From: RUG695 sp050943135
Lineage (GTDB): Bacteria > Planctomycetota > Planctomycetia > Pirellulales > Thermoguttaceae
NCBI GenBank assembly: GCA_050943135.1
Contig: JBMNOP010000023.1
Location: forward strand, 1 to 29,852
DNA: 29,852 nucleotides
Direction of reading: 5' to 3'
Positions 16,885-25,460 of this stretch are shown here, piece by piece. Each line of letters begins with the position of its first letter. Within the stretch, counting starts at the first letter, position 1. A model generated the notes under the pieces. The model had not been told where the DNA came from and made no database searches. It saw only the letters and a list, made by a program, of their open reading frames with translations. The translations under genes were made by a program, and so were the position numbers.

Positions 16885-17080
16885 GAAAATCTTTTTCCAC
16901 TTAGAGAAGCAAGCGCATTCCGGCGGGCTGTTTACAAACTTTTCTTCACAGACTCTCCGATGAAAGGGGCCGTGAAAACGATGGGGAACCATCACTCTTT
17001 GATTCTCAATCAGTTCAAGAGTCAGGGGTTTTTGCGCGGTATCGTTGGGGGCTTAGCCAACAAGGCAAAACGACCATAAA
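16885..17080 (+). pseudogene. Decayed C-terminal fragment of an ISL3-type transposase
   Basis: In one frame between stop codons (stop at 16882-16884, stop TAA 17077-17079) the translation contains SPMKGAVKTMGNHHSLILN, then QFKSQGFLRGIVGGLANKAK. This follows the order of the ISL3 transposase end, where a PMKKVARTLRxHxELILNWF helix is followed by SSGVVEGLNNKAKLT. The conserved Glu of VEG is replaced by Gly, the acidic first half of the enzyme is missing, and nothing after LANKAKRP continues the RKSYGFRT motif in frame. No terminal repeats were found. The match is from memory of the family. Confidence 0.5.
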
Positions 17081-17110
17081 TCGGGGCTGACGGCAGATAC
17101 GGCATCAAGG

Positions 17111-17150
17111 GACCCGGCCCCGTCCGATACTCAGGCCGGGACAGGTTTTT
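17111..17150 (+). terminator. Possible plus-strand terminator
   Basis: CCCGGCC (17113-17119) and GGCCGGG (17134-17140) form a 7-bp GC-only stem with a 14-base loop. Five T follow at 17146-17150 after a short gap (ACAGG). It could end transcripts of the RidA-like gene or of the lost transposase. The gap before the T-run makes it weak. Confidence 0.35.
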
Positions 17151-17401
17151 ACGCCGATTACGCTAAACCGAAAGGACTCTGCGACGAGGCGTGGAAAGCA
17201 GTTTATCTTTGACATGTTTGCCCCGGCTCACGGTGTGGAGGGCCTTTTTTACCACGGTGATTGAATCAAAAAGCCGGATGTGGCGATTTGATCTCGTAGC
17301 GACGGTTTGCGTTCGGTCATTTTCAAGGCGGAAGTGATCGACGATGAGTCAAAAATCGATGGCTGATCACAACGATTTTGCGGATTCTACCTCTCCGGCC
17401 C

Positions 17402-17448
17402 TTAAGCAAAGGGGACCCCAACCTTCGCTGGTGTCCCCTGATACTTAA
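17402..17448 (-). terminator. Terminator-like hairpin downstream of the outer-membrane efflux gene
   Basis: AGGGGAC (17410-17416) pairs with GTCCCCT (17433-17439), and the outer TTAAG (17402-17406) pairs with CTTAA (17444-17448). On the minus strand it lies 21 bases after the stop. Only three T follow the inner stem, so termination may be partial. Confidence 0.5.
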
Positions 17449-17469
17449 CACAGAAACAAAACGCAATTT

Positions 17470-19035
17470 TCAGAGGAGGTTATCGACTTCTTCGTCGGTC
17501 GATTCGTTACCGGAATCGGTCGTGATCAAGGAATTTGAATTCTCTCCACGATCGGCGTTCGTTGCCGACTGAGTGGTGTTGGCGGCAATCATATCATTCT
17601 GACTGTGCATCCATCCGCCGCCGAGGGCTCGGTAAAGATCGATCACACTCGAGGTAATTTTGGCATTGCTGCGGATATACGCCAATTCAAAAATCAGCTT
17701 TTCCCGCTGAGAGTCAAGAACACGTTGAAAGTCGGTTTTCCCTTCCCGATATCTGGCTTCCGAGACCTCCAACGCGGTGTTGTATGCCTCCATCGCCGAC
17801 TTGAGTTTCTTGACCCGGACACGTTCCTTGACATAGGCCGAAAGGGTATTGTCGACTTCTTCGGCAGCCAACAGAACAGTCTGTCGGTACTGCGCGACCC
17901 CTTCCTGATAAAGATATTCTTGGAGTCGGACGTTGTTACGATAACGACCGAAGTTCAGAATGTTCCAGCGAAATCCCGGGGTGATCGAGCCGGCGGTGCT
18001 GCTTCCTTCAAACATGTCGGAGATGTCTGAACCGTTTACGCCGAAACTGCCGTTGATCGAGAATATCGGGTACAGATCGCCCATGGCCGCGCCGATATTC
18101 GCGTTTTGTGCAACAAGTGCTCTTTCGGCCGCACGGATATCGGGTCGACGCCGGAGAAGTTCGGCCGGAATTCCGACCATAATCTCTTCCGGGGCTTGCG
18201 GAACTGGTCGAACCTCGGCCATCACGTCGTCGACATATCCCGGAGGATTCCCGGTCAAAACGCTCAGACGGTTTACTGTGGCGCGGTATGCTGCTTCAAG
18301 ACTCGGAAGTTCGGCTTCCACGCTCTCGAGACTCCCGCGTGCCTGGCTGACATCGAGTGTATTCCCAGCGCCGACTTCGAGAATCGTTTCGGTCAGTTGC
18401 AGCGTGTTCTGCCGTATGATGATATTCTTTTTGGCGATTTCAATCTGTTCCTGCAAAGTGCGTGCCTGCACATAGTTATTGGCGACATCGGCCAGAAGAA
18501 TGATATATGCGTCACGATAGAGTTCTTCCTGTTCCTCGAGACTTGCCGTCGCCGATTCGGTATATCGCTTCAGGCGTCCGAAGACGTCGAGCTCCCATGT
18601 CATACTCAGGCCGAGATCCCAGTTCTGGTTCGCTTCCCGAGCGGCGTCCGGACCGACCTGATTTTCCGAATTTTTTCGAAGATCATAGGAGCCGTCTTCC
18701 TGAATCTGTGGGAAGAGTTCGGCCGTCGTGATCCCGAGTCTCGCACGTGACTGTTGAATGCGCCAAGCCATCTCTTGAAGAGTGAGGCTTCCACCGACCT
18801 CTGAACCGCTCCCGACCGTCTGATAAATCAATTCGCTCAGGACCGGGTCATTGATGCCGTTCCACCATTCCGCCAGGTCGGCACAGAGTTTTCTGTGGAC
18901 CCCCTCGTTTTCAAGTTGCGTGTAATTATCGCTTAGAATGGCACTGGGGCGTTGATAGTCCGGACCGACCATACACCCTGTGGTCAGCAGGGCCATAACA
19001 GAGAGTGACGTGGCAATCTTCCGTTTGAGGCACAT
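17470..19035 (-). CDS. TolC/NodT-family outer-membrane efflux lipoprotein
   Basis: 521 residues. The signal sequence ends LLTTGC with Cys21 followed by MVGPDYQRP, the hallmark N-terminus of NodT-type outer-membrane factors of RND pumps. Two outer-membrane-efflux repeats follow: about 90-290 (AWRIQQSRARLGITTAELFPQI; AEVGAGNTLDVSQARGSLESVEAEL-like segments) and about 295-480 (ELLRRRPDIRAAERALVAQNANIGAAMGDLYPIFSINGSFG; ARYREGKTDFQRVLDSQREK). Trimers of such proteins form the exit duct through the outer membrane and periplasm. The tail beyond about 485 is polar and acidic (ESTDEEVDNLL). The start has AAAGGAG five bases upstream. No inner-membrane pump or adaptor gene is adjacent, so its partner lies elsewhere or upstream genes were lost. 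Confidence 0.95.
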   Translation of the reverse strand: MCLKRKIATSLSVMALLTTGCMVGPDYQRPSAILSDNYTQLENEGVHRKLCADLAEWWNGINDPVLSELIYQTVGSGSEVGGSLTLQEMAWRIQQSRARLGITTAELFPQIQEDGSYDLRKNSENQVGPDAAREANQNWDLGLSMTWELDVFGRLKRYTESATASLEEQEELYRDAYIILLADVANNYVQARTLQEQIEIAKKNIIIRQNTLQLTETILEVGAGNTLDVSQARGSLESVEAELPSLEAAYRATVNRLSVLTGNPPGYVDDVMAEVRPVPQAPEEIMVGIPAELLRRRPDIRAAERALVAQNANIGAAMGDLYPIFSINGSFGVNGSDISDMFEGSSTAGSITPGFRWNILNFGRYRNNVRLQEYLYQEGVAQYRQTVLLAAEEVDNTLSAYVKERVRVKKLKSAMEAYNTALEVSEARYREGKTDFQRVLDSQREKLIFELAYIRSNAKITSSVIDLYRALGGGWMHSQNDMIAANTTQSATNADRGENSNSLITTDSGNESTDEEVDNLL

Positions 19036-19233
19036 GGCAACTCCTTTACATAACGTTTTTGTGTGCTAAACATTTTGTTTGCAGCAGTAATTTCGGATAT
19101 TCGGGTTTTAACGGATAAGAGGGTTTAGCCTTAAGTACCTTTTTTGCGATTTGGTAGCGGTTAAAACTGGAAAAAACCTCCTATCTTAACATTAAAACCA
19201 GGGGGAGAATAGAATGTGACAGCATGATACGGA

Positions 19234-19261
19234 TTGATTTTTATCGTAGTTTATGTAAAAA
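19234..19261 (+). promoter_or_regulatory. Possible purM promoter
   Basis: TTGATT (19234-19239) and TAAAAA (19256-19261) are 16 bases apart, giving a start near 19268 and a leader of about 40 bases. The region is AT-rich. The -10 match is only moderate. Confidence 0.35.
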
Positions 19262-19309
19262 TATCGTTGCGTGCGGCGCGCTTTTAATCAATGTTCAGGA
19301 GTAAAAACT

Positions 19310-20365
19310 ATGGCGGAAGAGAAGGCAACTTATAAAAATTCGGGCGTTGATTTATCGATTTACGCTACTTCGATGGAGCGACTTCCCGGAATCGTCTCAA
19401 AAACCTTTACCCCCCGTGTGATGCGACTTGATAGTGGTTTTGCCGGGCTTTTCCGACTGAACGGCCAAGCCGTCCAAGGCGGGCCGGTCAAGAAATATCA
19501 CGATCCGGTCCTGGTCAGTTGCGCCGACGGGGTCGGAACTAAGATTAAGATCGCCTGTGCCGCCAACCGGCACGATACCGTTGGAATTGATCTGGTCGCG
19601 ATGAGCGTCAACGACGCAGTCTGTTGCGGTGCGGTGCCCCTGTTTTTCCTCGACTATATCGCGATGCCGAAAGATAATCCCCCTCTTTTGGAGAAGATCG
19701 TTTCGGGGATCGCCGAAGGTTGCAAGTCGAGCGACGTGGCGTTGATCGGCGGCGAGACGGCGATTCTTCCCGACATGTACAATGAGGGAGAATATGACCT
19801 TGCCGGGTTTTGCGTTGGGGTCGCCGAGCGGGGCGAGATTATCGACGGCAAAGCGATCAAAGAGAACGACATCGTCATCGGTGTGGCCTCGAATGGACTC
19901 CATTCCAACGGTTACAGTTTGGTTCGAAAAGCCGTCTTTGAAATGGGGGGGCTCGAAGTCGACACATTGCTTCCCGAATTCGACAACAAAACGGTTGCCG
20001 ATCTCCTTCTCCGGCCGACGAGTATCTATGTTCGGACGGTGATGACCCTTCTGGAAAAATTCAAGGCAAACAACGGGATTCGCGGGATCGCCCACATTAC
20101 CGGCGGCGGACTGGTCGACAATCTCAGCCGAATCCTCCCAAAGGGGCTCACGGCCCATATCGAAGAGAACTCTTGGCCGATCCCCCCTGTCTTTGATTGG
20201 GTCCAGAAACTTGGTAACATTGACGACGCCGAAATGCGGCACGTCTTTAATATGGGGATCGGGCTGGTTCTGGTCGTCAAGCCGGAAATAGAACTGCCGG
20301 TGCGAGAAACACTCTTGCGTCTGAAACGCGAAAGCTGGCTTCTCGGTAAAATCGTGAGAGGTTAA
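19310..20365 (+). CDS. purM: Phosphoribosylformylglycinamidine cyclo-ligase (AIR synthetase)
   Basis: 351 residues. It catalyses ATP-dependent ring closure of FGAM to aminoimidazole ribonucleotide, the fifth step of purine synthesis. Family marks are YKNSGVDLSIY, VSCADGVGTKIKIA (about 69-82), GIDLVAMSVNDAVCCGAVPL (about 92-110), IGGETAILPDMY, GVASNGLHSNGYSLVRK and GIAHITGGGLVDNLSR. The start is ATG 19310 with AGGAG eight bases upstream; an in-frame GTG at 19271 would add 13 residues without a ribosome site. It stands alone with its own terminator and is divergent from the efflux gene. The usual partner purN is not adjacent. Confidence 0.97.
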   Translation: MAEEKATYKNSGVDLSIYATSMERLPGIVSKTFTPRVMRLDSGFAGLFRLNGQAVQGGPVKKYHDPVLVSCADGVGTKIKIACAANRHDTVGIDLVAMSVNDAVCCGAVPLFFLDYIAMPKDNPPLLEKIVSGIAEGCKSSDVALIGGETAILPDMYNEGEYDLAGFCVGVAERGEIIDGKAIKENDIVIGVASNGLHSNGYSLVRKAVFEMGGLEVDTLLPEFDNKTVADLLLRPTSIYVRTVMTLLEKFKANNGIRGIAHITGGGLVDNLSRILPKGLTAHIEENSWPIPPVFDWVQKLGNIDDAEMRHVFNMGIGLVLVVKPEIELPVRETLLRLKRESWLLGKIVRG

Positions 20366-20396
20366 AAAGGGGTTTTTCACGGTGTTTTGCTGATCG

Positions 20397-20423
20397 GCCC
20401 GGTCTCCGCACACCGGGCTTTTT
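20397..20423 (+). terminator. Rho-independent terminator of purM
   Basis: GCCCGGT (20397-20403) and ACCGGGC (20412-20418) form a 7-bp stem with an 8-base loop. Five T follow at 20419-20423. It lies 31 bases after the purM stop. Confidence 0.88.
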
Positions 20424-20471
20424 ACCGAAAGTTACGGGAGGTTCTTTTTGGGGAAACTTTCCCCGAAAGAC

Positions 20472-23400
20472 TTACCAGGGAAAAATCTTCCGTAGGAAGC
20501 TTTTCTCTTTTTCCCGTTCCGGCTTCTTTTCTCCATTGCCTTCTCCGACTATTTCCTTACGATCTTCCTGTATTTGGGGGTCTTCTGTCTTGGGCCTGTC
20601 TCGCATGGCCAGATGCATCATCTCGGGGGAGCCGTTCGGAAGTTGTGTCGCAAGCATCGCTGCGGCCGAAGTATTGATTCGTCTTAAAAGAAGCATGGTG
20701 TCCTTTTCTCGGAGAGCCGTCTCCAATTCACCGATCATCCGGTTGACCGATTCCTGTTCGGCCCGGTTGAACGCCAGTTTGTAGAGATGGAGATCGTCGA
20801 CCCAGACGGTTCCGTTCGGAAGAAGTTCGAGCCGAATCGTAAAATCCTCGGTCTCTTCGGTCGGAAGCCGATCGAAGAGGAACGATTGGCGAATCCAGAT
20901 CACCCCGTTCTTTTTCCGGAGCGAACCGCTGAATTTCATTTCATGGGCGCGACGTAGCAGATCTCGACCAGCGTAGACACGCTTTTGCCATGGCTTCCCT
21001 CCCTGTTTGCCAGCCAAGGTTATAAAGAAGGGAAGTTCTTCCGGCAGATCGGCGGGGACTCCAAAGTCGGCGTCGACATAAAGGCGTCCGGTATTCGGCA
21101 GTCGAAACGGTTGTCCGACAACCCCGCCGGCCGACTCGTGACATGTCATCTTAAGGCTTGTTTGACCTTCCGTTCGGCATTGGGCGTCGAGCACGGCACT
21201 AAACTCCGGCGCGCCGAAACGATGCCACCCGGCAGGTAACCCCGGTTCTGCCGAAATCGGGTCGGTAGGCGGGACCTCTTTCCCTTCGGCGAACGGATTT
21301 GCAAATTTGAATTTCGGAATCTCCAAGCCGAGGATCGAGTTGTTTTCTTTTTCTCCGGCCTCGGCATGGGTCAACGCGAAATCGGGTTCAGGGAATTTCT
21401 CTTCAAAACCCGCGTTGAGGAGTGGCGATTCAACTCCGTCGGCTGCCAGGCGGAGTCGATCGATCAAGTTTTTCCCTTCTTGTTCCAGCACCCTTCCTTC
21501 ACCGCAAATATCGATAGGTAAGGATGTGTCGACCCGACAAATGGTAACTTTCGGGTCGGCAACATGGAATGCGATCAGGTCGTAGGGACCGAGCGAGCAG
21601 TTCCATCGCAGTCCGGTGTCCTGCCGTTCCGGTTCGGTCAATTCCCGCCCGCCGGCATAGAATGTCGTCTCGGCGCGGGGAGAGCAGTTCAATGTGAGTG
21701 TTACTCCACAGTGGAACGGTGCGGTACTGACCAGATATCCCCAAAAGCCATCTTTCTCTTGAAGCCAACGGAGAATGACCGGCCCGGATGATGAGTTTTC
21801 TTCGTTCGGAATATATGTCTTAAACGGTTCGGCCGGGAGAGCGCGGTATGCCGCGATCCAGTGCCCCTGAGACTCTTCTTCCCCCATCGGAATCATCTGA
21901 CCGCCGTCCATCAAGCTGCGTGCGTCGCTTACCGCAAGTTGCTTAGCCCATCTTTCTCGGTTCTGGTAGTCGGAGTAGGAAAAATTTCCGGAGATTTGTG
22001 TTACCGTCGGATGGTAGGGGCTGACACGGTCGAAGGATGGGATGTTGATCGGCGCGACATCGCGGTAGAAAAGTGCGCCGTCTTCTCCCGTGGCGGAAAG
22101 CCCTATATAGGGGTCGGTCAGGTCGGCGGAAAGACCGGCGGTCCGCCAACCGGAATCAACCGGGAGGGAACGGATCCAGACGACTTCTTCGGAACTTCTG
22201 ATATATTTCAGATCAATTCCGTGACGCAGAAGCGCACGGTACTCGGCCTCGGCCGATTCTTCGGCCGAGGCGACCGCCGCCGGATACCCGTCGGCCGATT
22301 CACTGCCGAGTGTGACCAAGAGAAGACGTGCTTTCGGAATGCGTTTGCGAATTTGCCGGGCGGCCATATGGTAAAATCGGCTGACCGTCAGCGCACGCCA
22401 GGTGGTCCAGTCTTCGACCAGATAGTCTCGAATCATCGTCGCACGGCGGTAGTAACGCTCTTTGTCTTGGGCGTGGATAAAATCGTGTAGCATTTCACGG
22501 AGCTTATCCGGACATCGATCTTCTAGCTTTGTCTCGCGCGCGAATCGTTCAATCGTTTCGTCGTCGAGTCCACAGTAAATGTTATCAGGGAGTCGGACAA
22601 ATGTGTCGGCCGAAAGATCGAGCGCAATATCACGAAGCGCCGAGCGGTCGGCGTAGCGCGCGGCGAACTCGTCGAGTGCACGGAGAACTTCCCTCTGAAC
22701 CACCGGATGGAGAATGTTGTATCCTACACCCGTCTCTTTTGTAACCCGTTCCCCCTTCGTTCCGAGAAGATAATACACATCGGGATCCGAATCTCGTTTA
22801 GTGTTTGCGATGCCGGTGTCCGAAGCAGAGTGGTTTCTGGTCGCCACACGGATTTCCGATTCCAAGATCGGAAGGGGTGCGTTAAAAGAAAAGAGGGGAG
22901 TCAGCGTAAGATTTTCCCGGTCAAAAAGGCGCAGAAGATAATCGACCGTGTCTTTCCGAACCGGGTCGTTTCCTTCGGTCAAAAAGATCCCTGAGTCAAA
23001 CAGCGGATTCGGTCGGAGGATCGGACTGGGGTATAGTGTGCTACCATCCCCCATCACCGAAAGGAGGAGAGAATCCCACCCGTAGACTTTCAGATAGCCG
23101 GTCAGTCGTTCGGCCCCCTGTTCGATGGTACTCCAGCTATGTGCACCGACTACTCCGGCGGTCGCCGGCGCGTTTTCGGCCAGAAACTGATCGCAGAAAG
23201 TCGGACGCGACATAACTGCGGTCATCGAACGTTTTCCCCGTTCCCCCGGCGGCATCATGGCGGTGAATCGATCTTTGGCGCGATAGATGCGAATGCGCCC
23301 ATAAACTGCCGGGTTCTGAGTGTCGCGGTTGATCAGAAGAATGGTCGGTGCGGCGGTTCTGGGCCAGAAGAGAATGCTGTAACGGAGTACGCGATGCGCA

Positions 23401-24833
23401 ACCTCATCGGTGAGCGGATCTTTCCCAACAATAAGACCCGTATCGAGTGTGCGCGGGAAAATCCCTCCCGAGACGGAAGGTTCCAAGATACTGACACCGA
23501 GCTTTTGCGGGAACTCGGGCAGATACTCGATCTCCAAGATATGCGGTTTATTCGGTTCCTTAATCGGCACGGTATACGATTCCCAGGAAGGGTCAGCAGG
23601 ATTACCGCTCGAGAGGAGTTTGATGAACGAAGCGTCGCGCGGGTCACTCGAGTCGAGCGGCACTAAATGACCGCTTCCGAGCGGGCGTTGCCAGAGGGAA
23701 TCCCATCGCCCCCAGTTTGACATTTCGGTGAGGGATTTCACCGAGGCTTGGAGTTCCCCCCACTGCCACATTTTCAGAAATTCGGCGCTAAGTAAGTCGT
23801 CGGTCTTTGCACCGTTGTCGGGTGCGCCGGTTTGTTTTTCACCGTTTCGGCGGGCAAAAATTTTCCACCACGAAGGGTTGGTCGGATCGATCGTGTCGAG
23901 AAGCGCGTCACGCATATCGATCGGTTTTGACATATTCGATGCAACCGCAGCCTCAGGCGGCGGGTGGGGAGTCGGCGAGAGGGCAATCCCCTGAATGACG
24001 CGGCGAATCGGAGCCGATTCCTCTTTGACGCCGGGCGCAAACGGGTTTTGCGTTAAAAAAAATTTCCCCCTGGCGTTTTTCGGTTCAACCAGTTCCAGCG
24101 TCAGGTCGAACGTGCCACGAATTTTGCGAATCGGAACCGGAAACTCTATGACCGCACTGGGGGCAAGGCTGTCGAGCGTCTCCGACGATGTCCAGACCGG
24201 AACGCTCGTCCCGGTAGACTTCAACGAAGCGATGATTTGACGTCCCGCACTCCCCGCGGGAAGCCGGTTCACGGGAACCCGAACCAGGAGTGTTTCGCCG
24301 TCTTCAAAAACCATTGAGGGAACCCCCCCGCGAATCGGAGAACCGTTATGGTCGAGATGAAGAATCGAAACGGGGATTCGATCTCCCGCGGCTCGCTCGA
24401 TCACCAGGTCATGTCCATCACCGTCGAGCGGAATACGAACGGTCTCTTGCCGTAACTCCGACAACAGGAAGGTCCGAGAGAAACTATCGTTACCGTCTGT
24501 GGCATGGAACGCGAGCGAGAGTTGCCCCGTTTGTACTGCGGCGGTTGTCACTTGCACGCCGCAGTACGCCGAAGGTTCAAGCGAAGAGATAGAGAGTGTT
24601 TTTCTATCTTCGGAGGGGTAAAAGGTGACGGGGGCACTCGGGTCGCTTCCCAGGGGGATAAGACTCACGAAAATACCGTTTTCCAGGGAAATCTCCCCTT
24701 CCCACTTTTGCGGAGACTCACTGGTCCAACTCAAATTCAGACGCAACGGAATCACCGTTTCGGCGGGAGAAGCACAAAAAGAGATCGGGCTAAGTACAGC
24801 AAAAAATGCCACACAAACCAAAGAAAAAAACAT
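20472..24833 (-). CDS. Very large secreted glycosidase-like protein with C-terminal carbohydrate-binding-like domain
   Basis: 1453 residues from ATG 24833. The signal peptide is MFFSLVCVAFFAVLSPISFCA with cleavage near CASPA. The first 500 or so residues are beta-rich (sandwich-like). About 560-980 resembles a TIM-barrel glycosidase: LTGYLKVYGWDSLLLSVMGDGSTLYPS, DYLLRLFDRENLTLTPLFSF, IALDLSAD, the DDETIERFARETKLEDRCP segment typical of beta-galactosidase-like or GHL10-like hydrolases, then WTTWRALTVSRFYHMAARQI. About 1200-1390 resembles a galactose-binding-like CBM (PLLNAGFEEKFPEPDF; GWHRFGAPEFSAVLDAQ; FTIRLELLPNGTVWVDDLHLYKL). The tail is charged and ends KSFLRKIFPW. I do not know the substrate, and the catalytic acids are not certain. 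The frame is open to 24923, but the first 30 codons have no secretion logic. Confidence 0.8.
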   Translation of the reverse strand: MFFSLVCVAFFAVLSPISFCASPAETVIPLRLNLSWTSESPQKWEGEISLENGIFVSLIPLGSDPSAPVTFYPSEDRKTLSISSLEPSAYCGVQVTTAAVQTGQLSLAFHATDGNDSFSRTFLLSELRQETVRIPLDGDGHDLVIERAAGDRIPVSILHLDHNGSPIRGGVPSMVFEDGETLLVRVPVNRLPAGSAGRQIIASLKSTGTSVPVWTSSETLDSLAPSAVIEFPVPIRKIRGTFDLTLELVEPKNARGKFFLTQNPFAPGVKEESAPIRRVIQGIALSPTPHPPPEAAVASNMSKPIDMRDALLDTIDPTNPSWWKIFARRNGEKQTGAPDNGAKTDDLLSAEFLKMWQWGELQASVKSLTEMSNWGRWDSLWQRPLGSGHLVPLDSSDPRDASFIKLLSSGNPADPSWESYTVPIKEPNKPHILEIEYLPEFPQKLGVSILEPSVSGGIFPRTLDTGLIVGKDPLTDEVAHRVLRYSILFWPRTAAPTILLINRDTQNPAVYGRIRIYRAKDRFTAMMPPGERGKRSMTAVMSRPTFCDQFLAENAPATAGVVGAHSWSTIEQGAERLTGYLKVYGWDSLLLSVMGDGSTLYPSPILRPNPLFDSGIFLTEGNDPVRKDTVDYLLRLFDRENLTLTPLFSFNAPLPILESEIRVATRNHSASDTGIANTKRDSDPDVYYLLGTKGERVTKETGVGYNILHPVVQREVLRALDEFAARYADRSALRDIALDLSADTFVRLPDNIYCGLDDETIERFARETKLEDRCPDKLREMLHDFIHAQDKERYYRRATMIRDYLVEDWTTWRALTVSRFYHMAARQIRKRIPKARLLLVTLGSESADGYPAAVASAEESAEAEYRALLRHGIDLKYIRSSEEVVWIRSLPVDSGWRTAGLSADLTDPYIGLSATGEDGALFYRDVAPINIPSFDRVSPYHPTVTQISGNFSYSDYQNRERWAKQLAVSDARSLMDGGQMIPMGEEESQGHWIAAYRALPAEPFKTYIPNEENSSSGPVILRWLQEKDGFWGYLVSTAPFHCGVTLTLNCSPRAETTFYAGGRELTEPERQDTGLRWNCSLGPYDLIAFHVADPKVTICRVDTSLPIDICGEGRVLEQEGKNLIDRLRLAADGVESPLLNAGFEEKFPEPDFALTHAEAGEKENNSILGLEIPKFKFANPFAEGKEVPPTDPISAEPGLPAGWHRFGAPEFSAVLDAQCRTEGQTSLKMTCHESAGGVVGQPFRLPNTGRLYVDADFGVPADLPEELPFFITLAGKQGGKPWQKRVYAGRDLLRRAHEMKFSGSLRKKNGVIWIRQSFLFDRLPTEETEDFTIRLELLPNGTVWVDDLHLYKLAFNRAEQESVNRMIGELETALREKDTMLLLRRINTSAAAMLATQLPNGSPEMMHLAMRDRPKTEDPQIQEDRKEIVGEGNGEKKPEREKEKSFLRKIFPW

Positions 24834-24852
24834 ATTGTATAACGGAGCGAAA

Positions 24853-24887
24853 TCTCCTTTCCCCCAATGCACCTGGGAAAAAGGAGA
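24853..24887 (-). promoter_or_regulatory. Stable hairpin in the leader of the large glycosidase-like gene
   Basis: On the minus strand TCTCCTTTTTCCC (24875-24887) pairs with GGGGGAAAGGAGA (24853-24865) over 13 positions, two of them G-U, around a 9-base loop. It ends 19 bases before ATG 24833 and hides a purine-rich GGAAAGGAGA stretch. It may affect translation or be part of an attenuator. Confidence 0.4.
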
Positions 24888-24902
24888 CTCCTGCCGATCC
24901 GC

Positions 24903-25009
24903 CGGACATCCTTGTCCGAGCATATGCCATCCGATCTACAAAAAAGTAAAAGAAGCGGAACCCTCCGTGGTTTCCTTCATTCTTTCGCAAGGGGTACGGA
25001 CATCCTTGT
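24903..25009. repeat. Two copies of a short dispersed motif
   Basis: CGGACATCCTTGT occurs at 24903-24915 and at 24997-25009. The first copy is itself an inverted repeat, CGGACA-TCCT-TGTCCG (24903-24918). The second is followed by TCCC and has lost perfect pairing. Both lie in the non-coding gap upstream of the glycosidase-like gene. Confidence 0.5.
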
Positions 25010-25460
25010 TCCCGTGGCTTCCATGCCTTGACTCCCTCACAAAAACAACGGGCCGATTGTAGCGGAAAATCATGAACCAATCCAGATCAATATTCAGGTC
25101 CATCCCCCGTAGTGTGGAGCTGCGTGTCTTTCCCGCTTTTTACGAGACCCTTTTTCTTTCCGAACCAATTCTTTCTCCTTTTTGTTTTCTTCCTCCTTGT
25201 GAATGCCTTTCCAACAAGTTATAATCACCCGACCGTTTCGTCGGATGTTGTTTCCTCGCGCCCCACCTGCGGGCATCCTGCCCATCGACGGGACGCGTGT
25301 TCCTGTCTTGTGCCCGTGACAGGTGTCTGTGTCGTTTTCGTGTTTTTCCCAATAGGGAGACGATATCCTTGCCTCGGCTTGGGTAAAACGCACCCAAAAC
25401 GGAAAATGAGACTACACTGGGGAGGGGAAGAGCTCCGTTCCGAAGGAGATGTTCCGGAAA
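24919..25460. other. Intergenic region between divergent glycosidase-like and IdeS-like genes
   Basis: About 540 bases without a convincing gene. It holds the second short repeat copy, a good plus-strand promoter at 25197-25225 and the long leader of the peptidase gene. Small open frames here are Arg- and Lys-rich and lack ribosome sites. Confidence 0.55.
25197..25225 (+). promoter_or_regulatory. Sigma70-type promoter of the IdeS-like peptidase gene
   Basis: TTGTGA (25197-25202) and a perfect TATAAT (25220-25225) are 17 bases apart. Transcription would start near 25232, giving a leader of about 230 bases. The leader includes a small CTGTC/GACAG hairpin near 25303-25322, but no riboswitch class that I recognise. 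Confidence 0.65.

Larger units (their letters stand above)
16823..17469. other. Intergenic region with transposase remnant and terminator-like hairpins
   Basis: About 650 bases between the RidA-like gene and the convergent outer-membrane gene. It contains the transposase fragment, a hairpin followed by five T at 17111-17150, and a long imperfect hairpin near 17402-17448. The rest shows no gene. Confidence 0.55.

Noticed and set aside
20440..20466. GGGGAAAGTTTCCCC palindrome downstream of the glycosidase-like gene as a terminator
   Set aside because: On the minus strand it is followed by A, not T; on the plus strand no T-run follows. The loop is also very small.
24834..24923. N-terminal 30-residue extension of the glycosidase-like protein
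   Set aside because: It would precede a complete signal peptide and would be encoded by the leader hairpin, so the start at 24833 is more likely.
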